The position numbers were made by a program, and so were the translations under genes. Shown piece after piece: positions 30,338-40,600 of a DNA stretch of 64,000 nucleotides. Below the pieces are notes generated by a model. It was not told the origin of the DNA, did no database searches, and saw only the letters and a program-made list of their open reading frames with translations. Within the stretch, counting starts at the first letter, position 1; every line of letters starts with the position of its first letter. This stretch comes from Rebecca billardiae RCC1528 (taxonomy: Eukaryota > Haptophyta). Location of the stretch: NCBI GenBank assembly GCA_965240325.2, contig OZ251232.1:248001-312000 (forward strand), written 5' to 3'.

Positions 30338-31507
30338 ATGCCGGCAGAGCTCCCAAGCCGTGCTGCCGAGGCGCTCGTGGCACACCTCGCTGACCGTGAC
30401 TTCGGGGCGATGCTTGCCCTCTGCGCGACGTGCCGCAGCCTGCGCGCGCTCCAGTGGCCGTTGCGCACGCTCGTCGTCTTCGGCCCCGCCGTCTTCAGCA
30501 GGAATGAAGCGGACTGCGCGCTGCCGGGCGCGGACGCGCGCTCGTCCCGGACCGGGGCGGAGGAGCTCGGCTCGTTCGTGCACGCGTGCGATGGTGGCTT
30601 TGACGAGCTGTACCGCGCGCGCGACGAGACAGGCGGCGTGTACGCGACCATGTCAGCGCTGGACGACGTGCTGCGGCGCATTCCGTGCGGCGTGCAGCGC
30701 GGTGTCACGACGCTGATGCTCCCGCGGCTGCGGCTGCGGGGCGATTGCGATCCGTGCCCGCCCGGTCTCGGCTACGCGCAGCATCTCTCGGGCCTGCGCC
30801 AGCTTCATGCTGCCGTGCGCGTCGCCGTGCCCGCCGTGGCGTCGGACGGCTCGGAGTGCATCCGGCAGCCGCGCAACACTCGGCTCGCCGACTGCGTGCT
30901 ACGCATCGCGCTCGCGTCGTACGCGTCGCTGCGCGCGCTGAGCGTCACCGCGCCCATCTGCGTGCACGGGCCCGACGTTGTGGCGCTCGCCCGGCTGCTG
31001 GGTGGCACCCTCGACACGTGCATCATCGACCTCACGCCATACGTCCCGCACCGCGCGCAGTGCAGCACGGTGGACGAGGGCGCGGCGCTGCAGGCGCAAG
31101 TGCGCGAGGCGTGCGCCAACCCTGCCGCGCGCATCGTGTGCCGCATGGACGCCCGACAGCCTCCCCCGTGGCCACGAGGCGCGGACGCCATGATTGGCCG
31201 GACTGACCTGCCCCTCCACTCCAAGATGGATGCGCAGCGCCTGCTCCACAGCACGGAGGTCCGTGCCATGGTTGCCCGCACTGTGTACACTGAGCCCAGT
31301 GACGTCCGCTTGCGCCTGCGCGTGTACGCCGCACGGCGGCACGCGTGGATCGTGAGGGCGCTGCGCCAAGGCCCCGACCGCGATTATCCCCGCCGCGAGG
31401 CTGGCCACTACACTGCGGTCCACGCGGCGCGATGGATCGACTGGCGATTCCAGGCCCTGCTGGCAACTCAGTCCATCAGCGAGCAGTGGGCCCGAAGGAC
31501 GTGGTGA
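30338..31507 (+). CDS. F-box-like protein, otherwise unknown
   Basis: 389 residues from the ATG at 30338; an ATG at 30278 would add 20. The start, 'MPAELPSRAAEALVAHLADRD' then 'ALCATCRSLRAL', has the Leu-Pro, Leu-x-x-Leu and Cys-R-x-(L/A) spacing of an F-box. The rest has weak leucine-rich-repeat-like stretches ('LRALSVTAPICVHGPDVVAL', 'LARLLGGTLDTCIIDL') and ends in a basic Arg/Trp-rich tail. An SCF substrate adaptor role is possible but unproven. No intron is needed. Confidence 0.55.
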   Translation: MPAELPSRAAEALVAHLADRDFGAMLALCATCRSLRALQWPLRTLVVFGPAVFSRNEADCALPGADARSSRTGAEELGSFVHACDGGFDELYRARDETGGVYATMSALDDVLRRIPCGVQRGVTTLMLPRLRLRGDCDPCPPGLGYAQHLSGLRQLHAAVRVAVPAVASDGSECIRQPRNTRLADCVLRIALASYASLRALSVTAPICVHGPDVVALARLLGGTLDTCIIDLTPYVPHRAQCSTVDEGAALQAQVREACANPAARIVCRMDARQPPPWPRGADAMIGRTDLPLHSKMDAQRLLHSTEVRAMVARTVYTEPSDVRLRLRVYAARRHAWIVRALRQGPDRDYPRREAGHYTAVHAARWIDWRFQALLATQSISEQWARRTW

Positions 31508-32084
31508 TGTGATGATCATCTGCTGACGATGCGCGCTGTTGAGCCTGAGCGTTGGCCCGTGCACCCGGTTCGAAAGCGAGCAGCTGGAACTCGAAATGTG
31601 ATGCGGAAATGGGCGGGCTCAGACGCATTCTGCTGCCGCCTTTGACTCATTGAGTCAATCATTCTGCGCGCGGTGGTCTAGTCGTATCATATATAGTAGA
31701 TATCGGCGTGACGAGTCACTGATGCGGGAGTTATACTGCCTGTGCGCACGCGCTCCGACAGTGTCATACTCATAATGACTCACTCACTGACGTTGACAGT
31801 CTCATAATAATTAATAGTCATATATAATAAATTCATCAGCGAATGACCGCGCGACATCTCGGCGGGCAGAGGGATCGGCATGCCCGGACCGGGACGGTGC
31901 CCACAACGAGCCCGGGCGCCACGGAACTAGTCGTCTACTCCCAAGCCGCGCGCACCTGGCAGTGGCTGGAAGGAAGTGGCTGGCAAGCAAGTTGGCCAAC
32001 CGAACTCCGAAGGCAACCTCCGGGTTGCGCGCAACGGGCGGCGCAACCGAGGTTCGGATGCTTGGATGTATGGTGTCATCATCA
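31508..32084. other. Intergenic, nothing recognised
   Basis: AT-richer, with a perfect TGACTCA-T-TGAGTCA palindrome near 31645. No reading frame is supported. Confidence 0.4.
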
Positions 32085-32609
32085 TCAACCTTCGACGAAG
32101 AAGAGGGCGGCGCCATTCAGGCAATACCGAGGGCGCCGCCCATTCTTCGTGCGCAGGTCGGTCGCGGGTGGATCATCGTCCTTCTCTGCCATGGGGCCAT
32201 CGGGGAAGACGTGCCCAAGATGGCCGCCACAAGCAGCACAGTGGCACTCTGTGCGGCCATCCCACTCCTGCTTGTACTCGACCGCGCCATCCTTTGCCGT
32301 CCTCCAAAAGCTCGGCCATCCGGTACCTGAGTTGAACTTGGCCGATGCGTCAAATACCGTGGCACCACATCCGGCGCACGCGTATGCGCCTGGACGCTTT
32401 TCGCCGTTCAGGGGGCTCGTGTACGCAGGCTCTGTAAGGCCGAGCCGCAGCACTGCGAGCCGTAAGGGGTTCCGCGTGCCTTGAGGTGCGTCGCCAGCAG
32501 GTGCCTCCATGCGTACAGTTACGCCCACACGCGACGTCGGCCGGAGCCGTACGTGGGGTGGAGCGGCTGAGGTAGCAGCGAGAAGGACGAGACACGCCGC
32601 CGACGGCAT
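32085..32609 (-). CDS. MSRB: Peptide-methionine (R)-S-oxide reductase
   Basis: 174 residues, the size of single-domain MsrB plus a leader. Zinc ligands are Cys78 and Cys81 (CAGC) and Cys124 and Cys127 (CAAC). 'FNSGTGWPSFW' at 92-102, 'GHLGHVFPDGP' at 129-139 and the catalytic Cys163 in 'RYCLNGAAL' are the family signatures. The usual Ser after Asn in the catalytic motif is Gly here. It reduces methionine-R-sulfoxide in proteins using thioredoxin. The hydrophobic then Arg/Ser-rich first 45 residues suggest targeting to an organelle, probably the plastid or secretory route. Confidence 0.92.
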   Translation of the reverse strand: MPSAACLVLLAATSAAPPHVRLRPTSRVGVTVRMEAPAGDAPQGTRNPLRLAVLRLGLTEPAYTSPLNGEKRPGAYACAGCGATVFDASAKFNSGTGWPSFWRTAKDGAVEYKQEWDGRTECHCAACGGHLGHVFPDGPMAEKDDDPPATDLRTKNGRRPRYCLNGAALFFVEG

Positions 32610-32972
32610 CGTCGTGCGCTTGCGGCGCCTTGCGCCGTTGATTTCGCACAGATGTACAGGCAGATCTACCAGACACCGTCACGACTGGGTCAGAATCATC
32701 GGCGAATCGCTGATACACTTATAGTGTCCGATGATCACGTCGTCACCTGCCGCTATGACTGACGGCACGACGACGGGCTGATCATTGGGCTGATGATGCC
32801 TGACGATGATGTTGCGTCCCGCGATCTGAATCGTCAGATTAGTACATCACGGCGGAGACTAGACTAAGTCGTAGCGAGTAGTGCTGCTGTATCGATGCTG
32901 CTGGCTCAAGTTATTGATCTGAGCCACCGGCGCATGCAGTCGTGGCATCACTCGGCGTCACGGCTTCAGAGT
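32610..32972. other. Intergenic, nothing recognised
   Basis: The 363 bp between the MsrB start and the SulP stop contain no supported frame or repeat. Confidence 0.4.
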
Positions 32973-35900
32973 TCAGTTGGGCGACGCCACGCCTCCGTTT
33001 GGCGAGGTCGCGGTGTCGTCCTTGTCGGCATCATCATCCCAGCTGCGCCGGTAGAAGAGGTCGTTGGCGATCGCGCACATCATGAGCAGCGCGTGCGCGA
33101 CCAGCGCCTCCCACAGCTCGGGGTCATGGGACTTCACGCGCTGGAGATCTGCGGCGGAGAGGCGCGCGATGCGCCCGTCGGAGAGCATGACGAGCTCCGA
33201 GCGGCGCGGCAGGCTGAGCACGGCCTCGGGCGTGCCGACCAGCGTGGGCGCGTTCCGCATCGAGCCCGCCGTGCGCACTGCTGAGCCGACGTGCCGCCAG
33301 AGCAGCGCCTGGCCGCTCATCACGAAGACGCACTCGCGGCACGGCAGCATGCCCGTGGGCGCGAGGATCACGTCCGCAGCTCGCACCTGCTCCACCCGGC
33401 CGTACTCGGCGAGGCGCATGCCGATGGCCGCCATGTTGGTCGGCCGGCGCATCAGCAGCGGCTCGGCGCGCTCCGTCTCGCGCGTGGGCGGCGCGTGCAC
33501 GGGCGAGAGCCGCGGCCGGCGGCGGCGGAGGAAGTCGCGACCTCCGTCGTCTGATTGGCGCTGCTGCCTGCGCCCGACGCTCGGCTGGTGCCGCCGCGCC
33601 GCCGCGCTCTCGCGCTCCGTCGCGAGGCCCGCCCTGCTGTCCAGGCCGAGGTCCGCTTCGGCGGTGGCGACGGCCGACGGCGTGAGCGAGCGCAGGGGCC
33701 CGAGGCCGGACATGCGCCGCGGCTGCGCAGAGGCGTGTGCGTCGTGCTGCCCGGGCGCGCCGGCGGACGGCAGCGGGCTCGGGAGCTCGTCGACGGGCGC
33801 GCCGCTGCCCGGGCCCTCCGCCCGCTCGGAGCCCTGCGTGGCGCTGCGCGGCCGGTCCAGCGCCGGGCGTGCGGCCGCGCTGCCCGCCTCGCCGTCGCTG
33901 TCGGTGCGCGCCGCTGCCACTCCGCTGGTGCCGGAGTGCGACGAGTGCTCGGCGTTTGCGTGCGAGTGGCCCCTGGACAAGGAGAGCGAGCTCGGCGAGC
34001 GGTTGATCCCGGCGAGCAGCGACTCCACCGAGTCGTTCGGGATGGAGTACCAGCCGCGCTCGCGCAGGTGCACCTTGCGCAGCAAGGCGGGCGAGTGGCC
34101 CTGGCGCGCACCCGCGTCCGCGCCGGCGGCGGCGGCCACCGCCTCGAGCGACGCGTCGGCGCACGCGTCGGGCGGCGGCGGCGGGCCGCCGAGCGCGCCG
34201 CCAGTCGAGTCGAGCATCGACTCGAGCGAGTCGTTCGGGATGCCATACTCCAGGCAGGGCTGCTGCCACTGCTGAAGCGCATGGCTGCTCACCGCCGGGG
34301 CGTCGGCGTCGGCCTTGGATCCGGGTGGCGCGCTGGGCGTCGCGGCTGCGGCCTTCGCAGCGGCCGCGGCCGCGGCGGAACGCGGCGGCGACGACGTGCG
34401 CGGCTCCTTGGGCGCGACGCCGCTGGGCGGCGCCTCGACGTCCAGCCCGTGCCTCCGAAACCGCTCGAGCAGCCTCGAGCGCACGCCCGTCGTGCGCAGC
34501 GCCCAGCCGCGCACGGTGAGCTGCTCGGCCAGCGAGCCGATGCAGTGGATGGCCGACACGTCGACGGAGATCACGTCTGAAAAGTCGAGGACGACGACGC
34601 CGCCGCGGCCGCACGCGGGGCTCGCCTCGACGGAGCGCAGGATCTCGCTGGACATCTGCGCGGTCGAGCCGAAGAAGATCGAGCCGCGCAGCCGCATCGT
34701 GATCACCGCGCGCTGCTTGCCGGCCGGGCTCGCCTTCTGGCTGCCCGCGCTCGCCGCCGCCGCGCTCGCGCCGCCGCCGCCCGGCGCCGCGCCGCCGCCC
34801 GGCTTGACGGGGAGGGCCTCCTCGCGCACGGACTGCACGAGGTGCTCGGCCGAGATGCGCGACTGCTCCACGACGAACTCGAGGCACGTCGCCACCAGCC
34901 CGACCAGAAGCCCGACCACCGCGCCCAGCCACAGGTAGGAGCCGGCGGTCGCGAGCAGCACGCCCACGTCCAGCCGGCTCATGCCCGGCTTGTACAGCAT
35001 CGAGGCGGCCATGCTGATGCCGAAGTGGACGTACAGCCCGCCGAGGACGAGCTTGGGCACGAGCCCGGCGATCCCGCCGCCGAAGAACCAGCAGAGCGCG
35101 CACAGCGCCGCGACGACGAAGCCCGACTCCCGGTCACCCTGCATGTCTCGGTGCTGCATCGACGCGGTGAGCAGGTAGGCGCACGACGGCGCGGCGCACA
35201 CGCCCTGCACGATGGAGGAGAGACCCGAGGTGCGCAGCTCGGCGTCCGCGTCCACGCTCGCGCGCTCCTCCGCGCGGGGCAGCGAGGTGAGCAGCGGCAG
35301 CGTCGAGAGCACCACGAGCATGTGCACGATCGCGTACACGGGCGCCGCCTGCAGCGGAGAGTGCGCGGAGAACATGTAGCCCCACGCAATCTTGCCGTGC
35401 GCGAGCGCGCGCACGGAGGCGAAGGCAGAGTCCCACGCGCTGAGCTCGGGCTGGCCCGCGGGCGCGCCGGCGTCGTCGTCGTCGGTCGGGTGCGCCGCGC
35501 CGAGCCACCCCGTCTCGCGCAGCGCGTCCACGCCCATCCCGCTGCACGCCGCGACCGCGTAGAAGAGCGCGATCGAGCCCGCGATCAGCCCGATCGTCAT
35601 CGAGAGCGAGTTGCCGCCGACGGCGGCGTTGCCGCCCCACAGCGCGATGCCGAAGAGGAGGGCGCACGCGCCCTGCCACAGCGCCGTGTGCACCGTCTCG
35701 TCCTGCGGCAGCGGGAAGAACTGCGTCGGGCCCAGCGGCGATGGGCGGACGAGCGTGACGCCCGCCGACACCTGCATGCCCGAGACGAGGAGCACGAGGG
35801 CGATGGCGAGGAGCATGCCGAGCACGACGGGCAGCGGCATGAACGCCGCCGCCTTGCCAAGCTGCACGCGCCGGTTCGAGAGCACCAGCTGCAACGTGCC

Positions 35901-36314
35901 CGAGAAGAGCGAGAGGCACGCGAAGCACGCGAGCGCGGTTGGCACCCACTCGGCGCGCGGCAGGTCATCCGCGATCTGCGAGACGACCGAGGCGAGGATG
36001 TTGGCGACGGAGGCGTACGGTCCGGCGACGATGAAGGGCACGGTCGAGGTGGACGAGTGCACGAGCGCGCCCGTCACCTGCGAGATCATGCACGCGCTCA
36101 CAAACACGGGCTGCGCAAACGCGAGCTGCGGCTCGCCCGCGACGAGCGCGCCCGCAAACGAGTACGTCATCACGATGATGATGAAGGTGATCACGCTGGC
36201 GGCGAGCAGACGCTCGCCCCAGCGCGCGAGGGCGCGCAGCGCGCCGCGCCGCTCGCCGAGCAAGGGCACGTCGTCCAGCGAGGGATGTATCCTGAACATC
36301 GCCATCGTCGCCAT
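32973..36314 (-). CDS. SulP/SLC26 anion transporter with STAS and cNMP-binding-like domains
   Basis: 1113 residues from the ATG at 36314; the frame is open further upstream but has only a non-ATG start there. Residues about 30-480 hold roughly ten membrane segments of a SulP transporter ('GPYASVANILASVVSQI', 'LLAIALVLLVSGMQV', 'GLVPKLVLGGLYVHFG'). A STAS domain follows at about 530-620, with the core strand 'VVVLDFSDVISVDVSAIHCI'. After a 330-residue Ser/Ala-rich linker there is a cyclic-nucleotide-binding-like domain at about 960-1080 ('CRECVFVMSGQALLWR'). The order SulP-STAS-cNMP is known in fungi and algae. Substrate is sulfate or another anion, and the membrane cannot be told. The linker holds the short motif IPNDSxES twice. 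A canonical PRAAR nucleotide signature is not visible, so true cNMP binding is doubtful. Confidence 0.85.
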   Translation of the reverse strand: MATMAMFRIHPSLDDVPLLGERRGALRALARWGERLLAASVITFIIIVMTYSFAGALVAGEPQLAFAQPVFVSACMISQVTGALVHSSTSTVPFIVAGPYASVANILASVVSQIADDLPRAEWVPTALACFACLSLFSGTLQLVLSNRRVQLGKAAAFMPLPVVLGMLLAIALVLLVSGMQVSAGVTLVRPSPLGPTQFFPLPQDETVHTALWQGACALLFGIALWGGNAAVGGNSLSMTIGLIAGSIALFYAVAACSGMGVDALRETGWLGAAHPTDDDDAGAPAGQPELSAWDSAFASVRALAHGKIAWGYMFSAHSPLQAAPVYAIVHMLVVLSTLPLLTSLPRAEERASVDADAELRTSGLSSIVQGVCAAPSCAYLLTASMQHRDMQGDRESGFVVAALCALCWFFGGGIAGLVPKLVLGGLYVHFGISMAASMLYKPGMSRLDVGVLLATAGSYLWLGAVVGLLVGLVATCLEFVVEQSRISAEHLVQSVREEALPVKPGGGAAPGGGGASAAAASAGSQKASPAGKQRAVITMRLRGSIFFGSTAQMSSEILRSVEASPACGRGGVVVLDFSDVISVDVSAIHCIGSLAEQLTVRGWALRTTGVRSRLLERFRRHGLDVEAPPSGVAPKEPRTSSPPRSAAAAAAAKAAAATPSAPPGSKADADAPAVSSHALQQWQQPCLEYGIPNDSLESMLDSTGGALGGPPPPPDACADASLEAVAAAAGADAGARQGHSPALLRKVHLRERGWYSIPNDSVESLLAGINRSPSSLSLSRGHSHANAEHSSHSGTSGVAAARTDSDGEAGSAAARPALDRPRSATQGSERAEGPGSGAPVDELPSPLPSAGAPGQHDAHASAQPRRMSGLGPLRSLTPSAVATAEADLGLDSRAGLATERESAAARRHQPSVGRRQQRQSDDGGRDFLRRRRPRLSPVHAPPTRETERAEPLLMRRPTNMAAIGMRLAEYGRVEQVRAADVILAPTGMLPCRECVFVMSGQALLWRHVGSAVRTAGSMRNAPTLVGTPEAVLSLPRRSELVMLSDGRIARLSAADLQRVKSHDPELWEALVAHALLMMCAIANDLFYRRSWDDDADKDDTATSPNGGVASPN

Positions 36315-36647
36315 CCGCACGAGCGCGCGCGTGGCCGCGGTTGTCGTCAAGACGGCTGAGTTTGGGGCGAGCACGGCGACGAGACGCGTTTGGACCCGCC
36401 CGGCGCCGCCGTTGGAGCCAGACTGGCACTCCGGCTGAAGGAATTTCCGGGGGCCGCCCGTGGTGATGGTGAGCACCGAGCCGCTGGCCGCTGCCGCATG
36501 TGCCAGGCGCTCGTAGCCGTGAGACTTTGGGATTCTGATACCGTACCCACACGGGGTGCTCTAAGGCTACTGTACGCTTACCAGTCTCCTCGTGCGAGCG
36601 CTCGTGGCGCGCGAGCCGGGGGGATCACACGCCGCCGATGCCGCCGT
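36315..36647. other. Intergenic between SulP and Nit1
   Basis: No supported gene. It holds the 5' leader of the SulP gene and the 3' end of the Nit1 gene. Confidence 0.4.
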
Positions 36648-37532
36648 TCACGTCCCACCGCCCTCGCGCGGCTGCGCCGCGAGCGCGAGCACGTCGGCGC
36701 GCCGGTGCTGCTGGATCGGCATCTTGGCGCGCACGTCGCGCAGGCGCTCGAGGTCGATCTCGGCGGTGACGATCGTCGGGCTGGCCTCGCCGCCCGCATC
36801 GGCGAGCACTGTGCCCCACGGGTCGACCGCGAGCGCGTGGCCGTACGAGCTGCGCTTCTCGTTGTGCGCGCCCACCTGCGCGGCGGCGAGCACGTACGCC
36901 TGCGACTCGATGGCGCGCGCGCGGAGCAGCACGTGCCAGTGCGCCTCGCCGGTGGGCACGGTGAACGCGCTGGGCACGAGGATCACCTCGGCGCCCTTGC
37001 GCACGAGCGCGCTGTACAGCTCGGGGAAGCGCAGGTCGTAGCACGTGGTCAGCCCGAGCCGGCCGACCGGCGAGTCGACGACCATCGCGCGCGCCGGCCC
37101 GGGCGCGGTGTAGCGCGACTCCATCAGCACGGCGCCGCCCGGGATGCTCACGTCGAAGAGGTGCTGCTTGCAGTACTCGGCGATCAGCGCGCCGCGGTGG
37201 TCGAGGATCACGTGCGTGTTGTGCACGCGCCCGTCGCCGCCGTCCTCGCCGCGCTCGTGGAAGCCGCCCAGCGAGAGCCAGAGCTTGTGCTCGGAGGCGA
37301 GGTGGCGGTACTGCCCGAAGAGCTCGCCGTCGATGGGCTCGGCCTGCGCGACGGTCTCGGTGTAGTGCCCGCCGATGAAGGCGAATGCCTCGGGCACGCA
37401 CAGCATCTTGGCGCCCGCTGCGACCGCCTGCCGGCACAGCTGGCGCACCTGCTCGAGGTTGGCCGCGTGCGAGGCGGTGCTCGTCATCTGCCCGATCGCG
37501 ATCAGGCGGCGTGCGGCCGCGCCGGTCGTCAT
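36648..37532 (-). CDS. NIT1: Nit1-type amidase (deaminated glutathione amidase)
   Basis: 294 residues from the ATG at 37532; the frame continues upstream without an ATG. All three catalytic residues of the nitrilase fold are visible: Glu48 ('VPEAFAFIGG'), Lys122 ('YCKQHLFDV') and Cys164 ('TTCYDLRFPEL'). The long match 'GEAHWHVLLRARAIESQAYV' and 'SYGHALAVDPWGTV' is typical of Nit1 rather than Nit2. Nit1 hydrolyses deaminated glutathione made by transaminase side reactions. Length matches the family and no targeting peptide is obvious. It is divergent from the SMPD4 gene, with 125 bp between start codons. Confidence 0.9.
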   Translation of the reverse strand: MTTGAAARRLIAIGQMTSTASHAANLEQVRQLCRQAVAAGAKMLCVPEAFAFIGGHYTETVAQAEPIDGELFGQYRHLASEHKLWLSLGGFHERGEDGGDGRVHNTHVILDHRGALIAEYCKQHLFDVSIPGGAVLMESRYTAPGPARAMVVDSPVGRLGLTTCYDLRFPELYSALVRKGAEVILVPSAFTVPTGEAHWHVLLRARAIESQAYVLAAAQVGAHNEKRSSYGHALAVDPWGTVLADAGGEASPTIVTAEIDLERLRDVRAKMPIQQHRRADVLALAAQPREGGGT

Positions 37533-37657
37533 CGCGCTCGGCACGTGTGCACCGTTTGGCCGCCCCGGCTGCGAGATGCGGGCGCCGGACGCTGCAGCTT
37601 GTCCGACAAGTCCGGCCGAGCGCGCGCTGCGCGCGCCGCGCAAGTCGCGGCCTCACG
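37533..37657. promoter_or_regulatory. Divergent promoter region, Nit1/SMPD4
   Basis: 125 bp between the opposing start codons. It is GC-rich and includes TGTCCGACAAGTCCGG. Shared regulation is inferred from the arrangement only. Confidence 0.3.
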
Positions 37658-40600
37658 ATGTCGGCTGGCGACATGCCCGACGTGCCCGACATCCTCGAGT
37701 CGTCGCGGCGCATCGCCGCGCTGGCCGAGGAGGTGCGCGCGCGCGAGGACCAGCTCGCACTCGACGCCATGGCCGCGTCCAACGACTCGGACGCCGCCGT
37801 CGCCATCGCCATCATCGTCAGCTTCTTTGTGATCGTGCTCTCGCTCGGCTCGCTCTTCTGGGCGATGGTGGACGCGGAGGGGCAGGGAGAGGCCGGGAGC
37901 GCGCCGTACGAGGCGTCGTCCAAGCCGTCGGTCTCGTTCAACCCCTTCCACACCGCGCAGCCGCCGGCCGGCGCCGTGCACGTGCGTGCTCGCGCGGCGC
38001 GCGCGCGCGCGCGAGCGCGCTCGGCGTGATCGTTGTGTGACACGACCGCATGCGCCGCCCCGCCTCGCGCCCGGTGCGCGCGCGCGCCGCGCCGCGCAGA
38101 CGCACCGGCTGTCGCGCACGCTCGACGACGTGCTCCAGCTGCAGTGCGCCGAGGGCTGGTCCGCGCTGCGCGCCTTCATCGGCCGCATGCCCTCGTCCGA
38201 GGACGACCGTCGCACGTTCTTCTCGACGCTGCCGCGCGTGGTCGCCAAGGTGTTCGGGCTGGAGGGCAGCGGCTGGACGCGCGACGTGCAGCGCGCGGAG
38301 GACCGGCTCGCGCTGCTCGAGCTGCTCATGCCGCCGCCGCCGCCGGAGCTCGCCGCCGACGCGCTCACGGCCGCCGGCTGGGGCGCCGACGGCCTCGCGA
38401 ACGGCTCGCCGGGCGGCGGCGGCGCGCCGGGCGGCGGCGGCGGCGGCGTGGGCGGCGGCGAGCGCTCGGCGGAGCGCGGGCTCGGGCGCTCGCCCGCGCT
38501 CTTCGGCCTGGCCGACCCCGCGAGCGCCTCACCCTTTGGCCGCGCGCCCACCACGCCGAGCCGAAGCGCGGGCGCGGCGGGCGCGAGCGCGGCGGCGCGC
38601 GCTGCGGCCGCGAGCGGCGGCGGCGGGAGCGGCGGGAGCGGCGGCGCGCGCGGCGCGCACGGCGGCGCGCCGCGGATGCCCGGCGCGCTCTTCGAGCTGC
38701 TCTTCGCGCCGCGCGGCCTCGCCGAGCAGCACGCCCGCCGCTACACCTTCTTCGTGCGCAAGCTGCCCGCGCCGATGGTCGCGGCGATCGAGCGGCGCGC
38801 GCTGCACGCGCTGCCGCCGCTCGTGCGGCGCAAGGTGGAGGAGGCGAGCGCGGCGCTGGAGCGCGGCGTGGGCGGCGGGCGGCACGCGCTCGGCTCGCCC
38901 GGCGGCGGCGGCGCGCCGTGGGCCTCGCCGCTCGGCGCCGCCGGCGCCGCGCACCCGCTCGGCGGCGGCGGCTTTGGCGGCGGCGGCGGCGGGCTGGGCG
39001 GCGCGCCGCCGCCGCTGCTGCCACAGGGGCAGCAGCAGGGGCCGGGCGCGGCGGCGATGCCCGCCGAGCTGACGCTGAGCGCGCGCGAGTACTTCCTCTT
39101 CCACATGTGCGCGGCCGCCTCGGAGAACGCCTCCGCGCTGTACACCGAGGCGTGCTACGCCGCGCCGTACTCGGCCGCGCTCGGCGAGGGCGGCGGCGCG
39201 AGCGCGGAGCGTCGGAGCGCGCAGCGCGTCTCGGCGCTCGCGCTGCCCGGCGTGCACCTGGGCGGCGGCGGCGCGGCGGAGAAGAGGCGGCGGCCGGTGA
39301 GTCTGTACGTGCAGCTCGTGCGCGCGTACCTCGACTTCTTCGTGCCCGGCGCGGAGCACGCCGACGGCGGCGGCGGCGGCGGCGGCGTTTGCTCTGCGGG
39401 CACACCGGCGGGTGGCGGCAACGTGAGAGCGACTCGGCGCGGCGCCGCTGCTGCCGGCGGCGCGAGTGGCGGCGGCGGCGGGGCGTGCACGCCCTCGTCC
39501 ATCGGCTGCGCCGCCTCGCTCGGCTCGCCCGCCGCCGGCCCCACGCCCGCCGCGCCCGCCGCCACCGACGCCTCGATCGCGCACAGGCGCATGCTCTGTG
39601 ACGAATTCCTGGCGGTGTGCGTGGCCTTTTGGTGCCACGCGCCGCCCGCGTCGGAGGACCAGCGCACGTCGGCGTTCCCGCGGCTGGCGGCGAGCTCGGC
39701 GGCGAGCGCGGCGGCGGTGGGCGCGGGCGCCGCCGGCGCCGACGGCCCGCACATCGAGTCCGTCGACTGCGTCGAGCTCCTCGCCGACCACGTGAGCGCG
39801 GGGCTGCGCGCGGGCGTGCGCGCGCACGCGGCCGCCCACGGGCCGGCGCGCGGCCTGCTCGGCCAGTGGCTGTACCAGTGCGCGCTGGGCGGCGCGGTGG
39901 GCGGCGGCGCGCGCGGGTACGCGCCGCGCGGCTTCGCGCCCCCCGCCCTCGCCCCCTCCCCCGCGCCGTACGAGCTCCTCAGCGACAAGCTCTACCGCTG
40001 GGTGCTGGCCGGCATGCTGCGGCTGCCGCCCGGCTCGCGCCGCTACCCGCGCGTGCTCGGCGTGTGGCTGGCGTATGCGCTGCCGTGGGGCGGCTTCGCG
40101 GCGTCGAGGGCGCTGGGCGGCGGCGTGGGCGGCGAGGCGAACCGCGAGCGCCGGCGCCACGCGCCCACGCCGGGCAGCGCGCGCGCGCGCCGCGCCGGCG
40201 ACGGCTCGGCCGCGCGCGCGCCGCCGACGCCCGACGCGCCCGCCGGCGCGGCGGGCGGCGGCGCCGCCGCCCGCCGCGCCGCCGCCGCCCTCGAGGGCGA
40301 CGAGGCGGGGCACTGGATGGAGTTCATCACGGGGCACTGGCTGCTGATCCTGCGCCCGCTGATCGAGCTGCTCGCCGACCCCGCCGGCCAGCTCGACCTC
40401 AACTCCGCCGCCGCGCCCGAGCTGCTCTCGGCCGTTCTGAGCGCGTGCGCGCAGCCGTCGCTGCTGCGCGCGCTGCAGCGCGTGAGCGCGGCGACGCGCG
40501 CGCGCGCGCTCGCCGGCGCGGCGGCGGGCGTGGCCCCGGGCGGCGCGGCGCTCGACGCGCTGAGCCCCGCCGAGCTCGACCTCGCGCTCAAGTTCGCCCT

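Noticed and set aside
36315-36476. 54-residue N-terminal extension of the SulP protein
   Set aside because: It would need a GTG start. The ATG at 36314 gives a normal start just before the first membrane segments.
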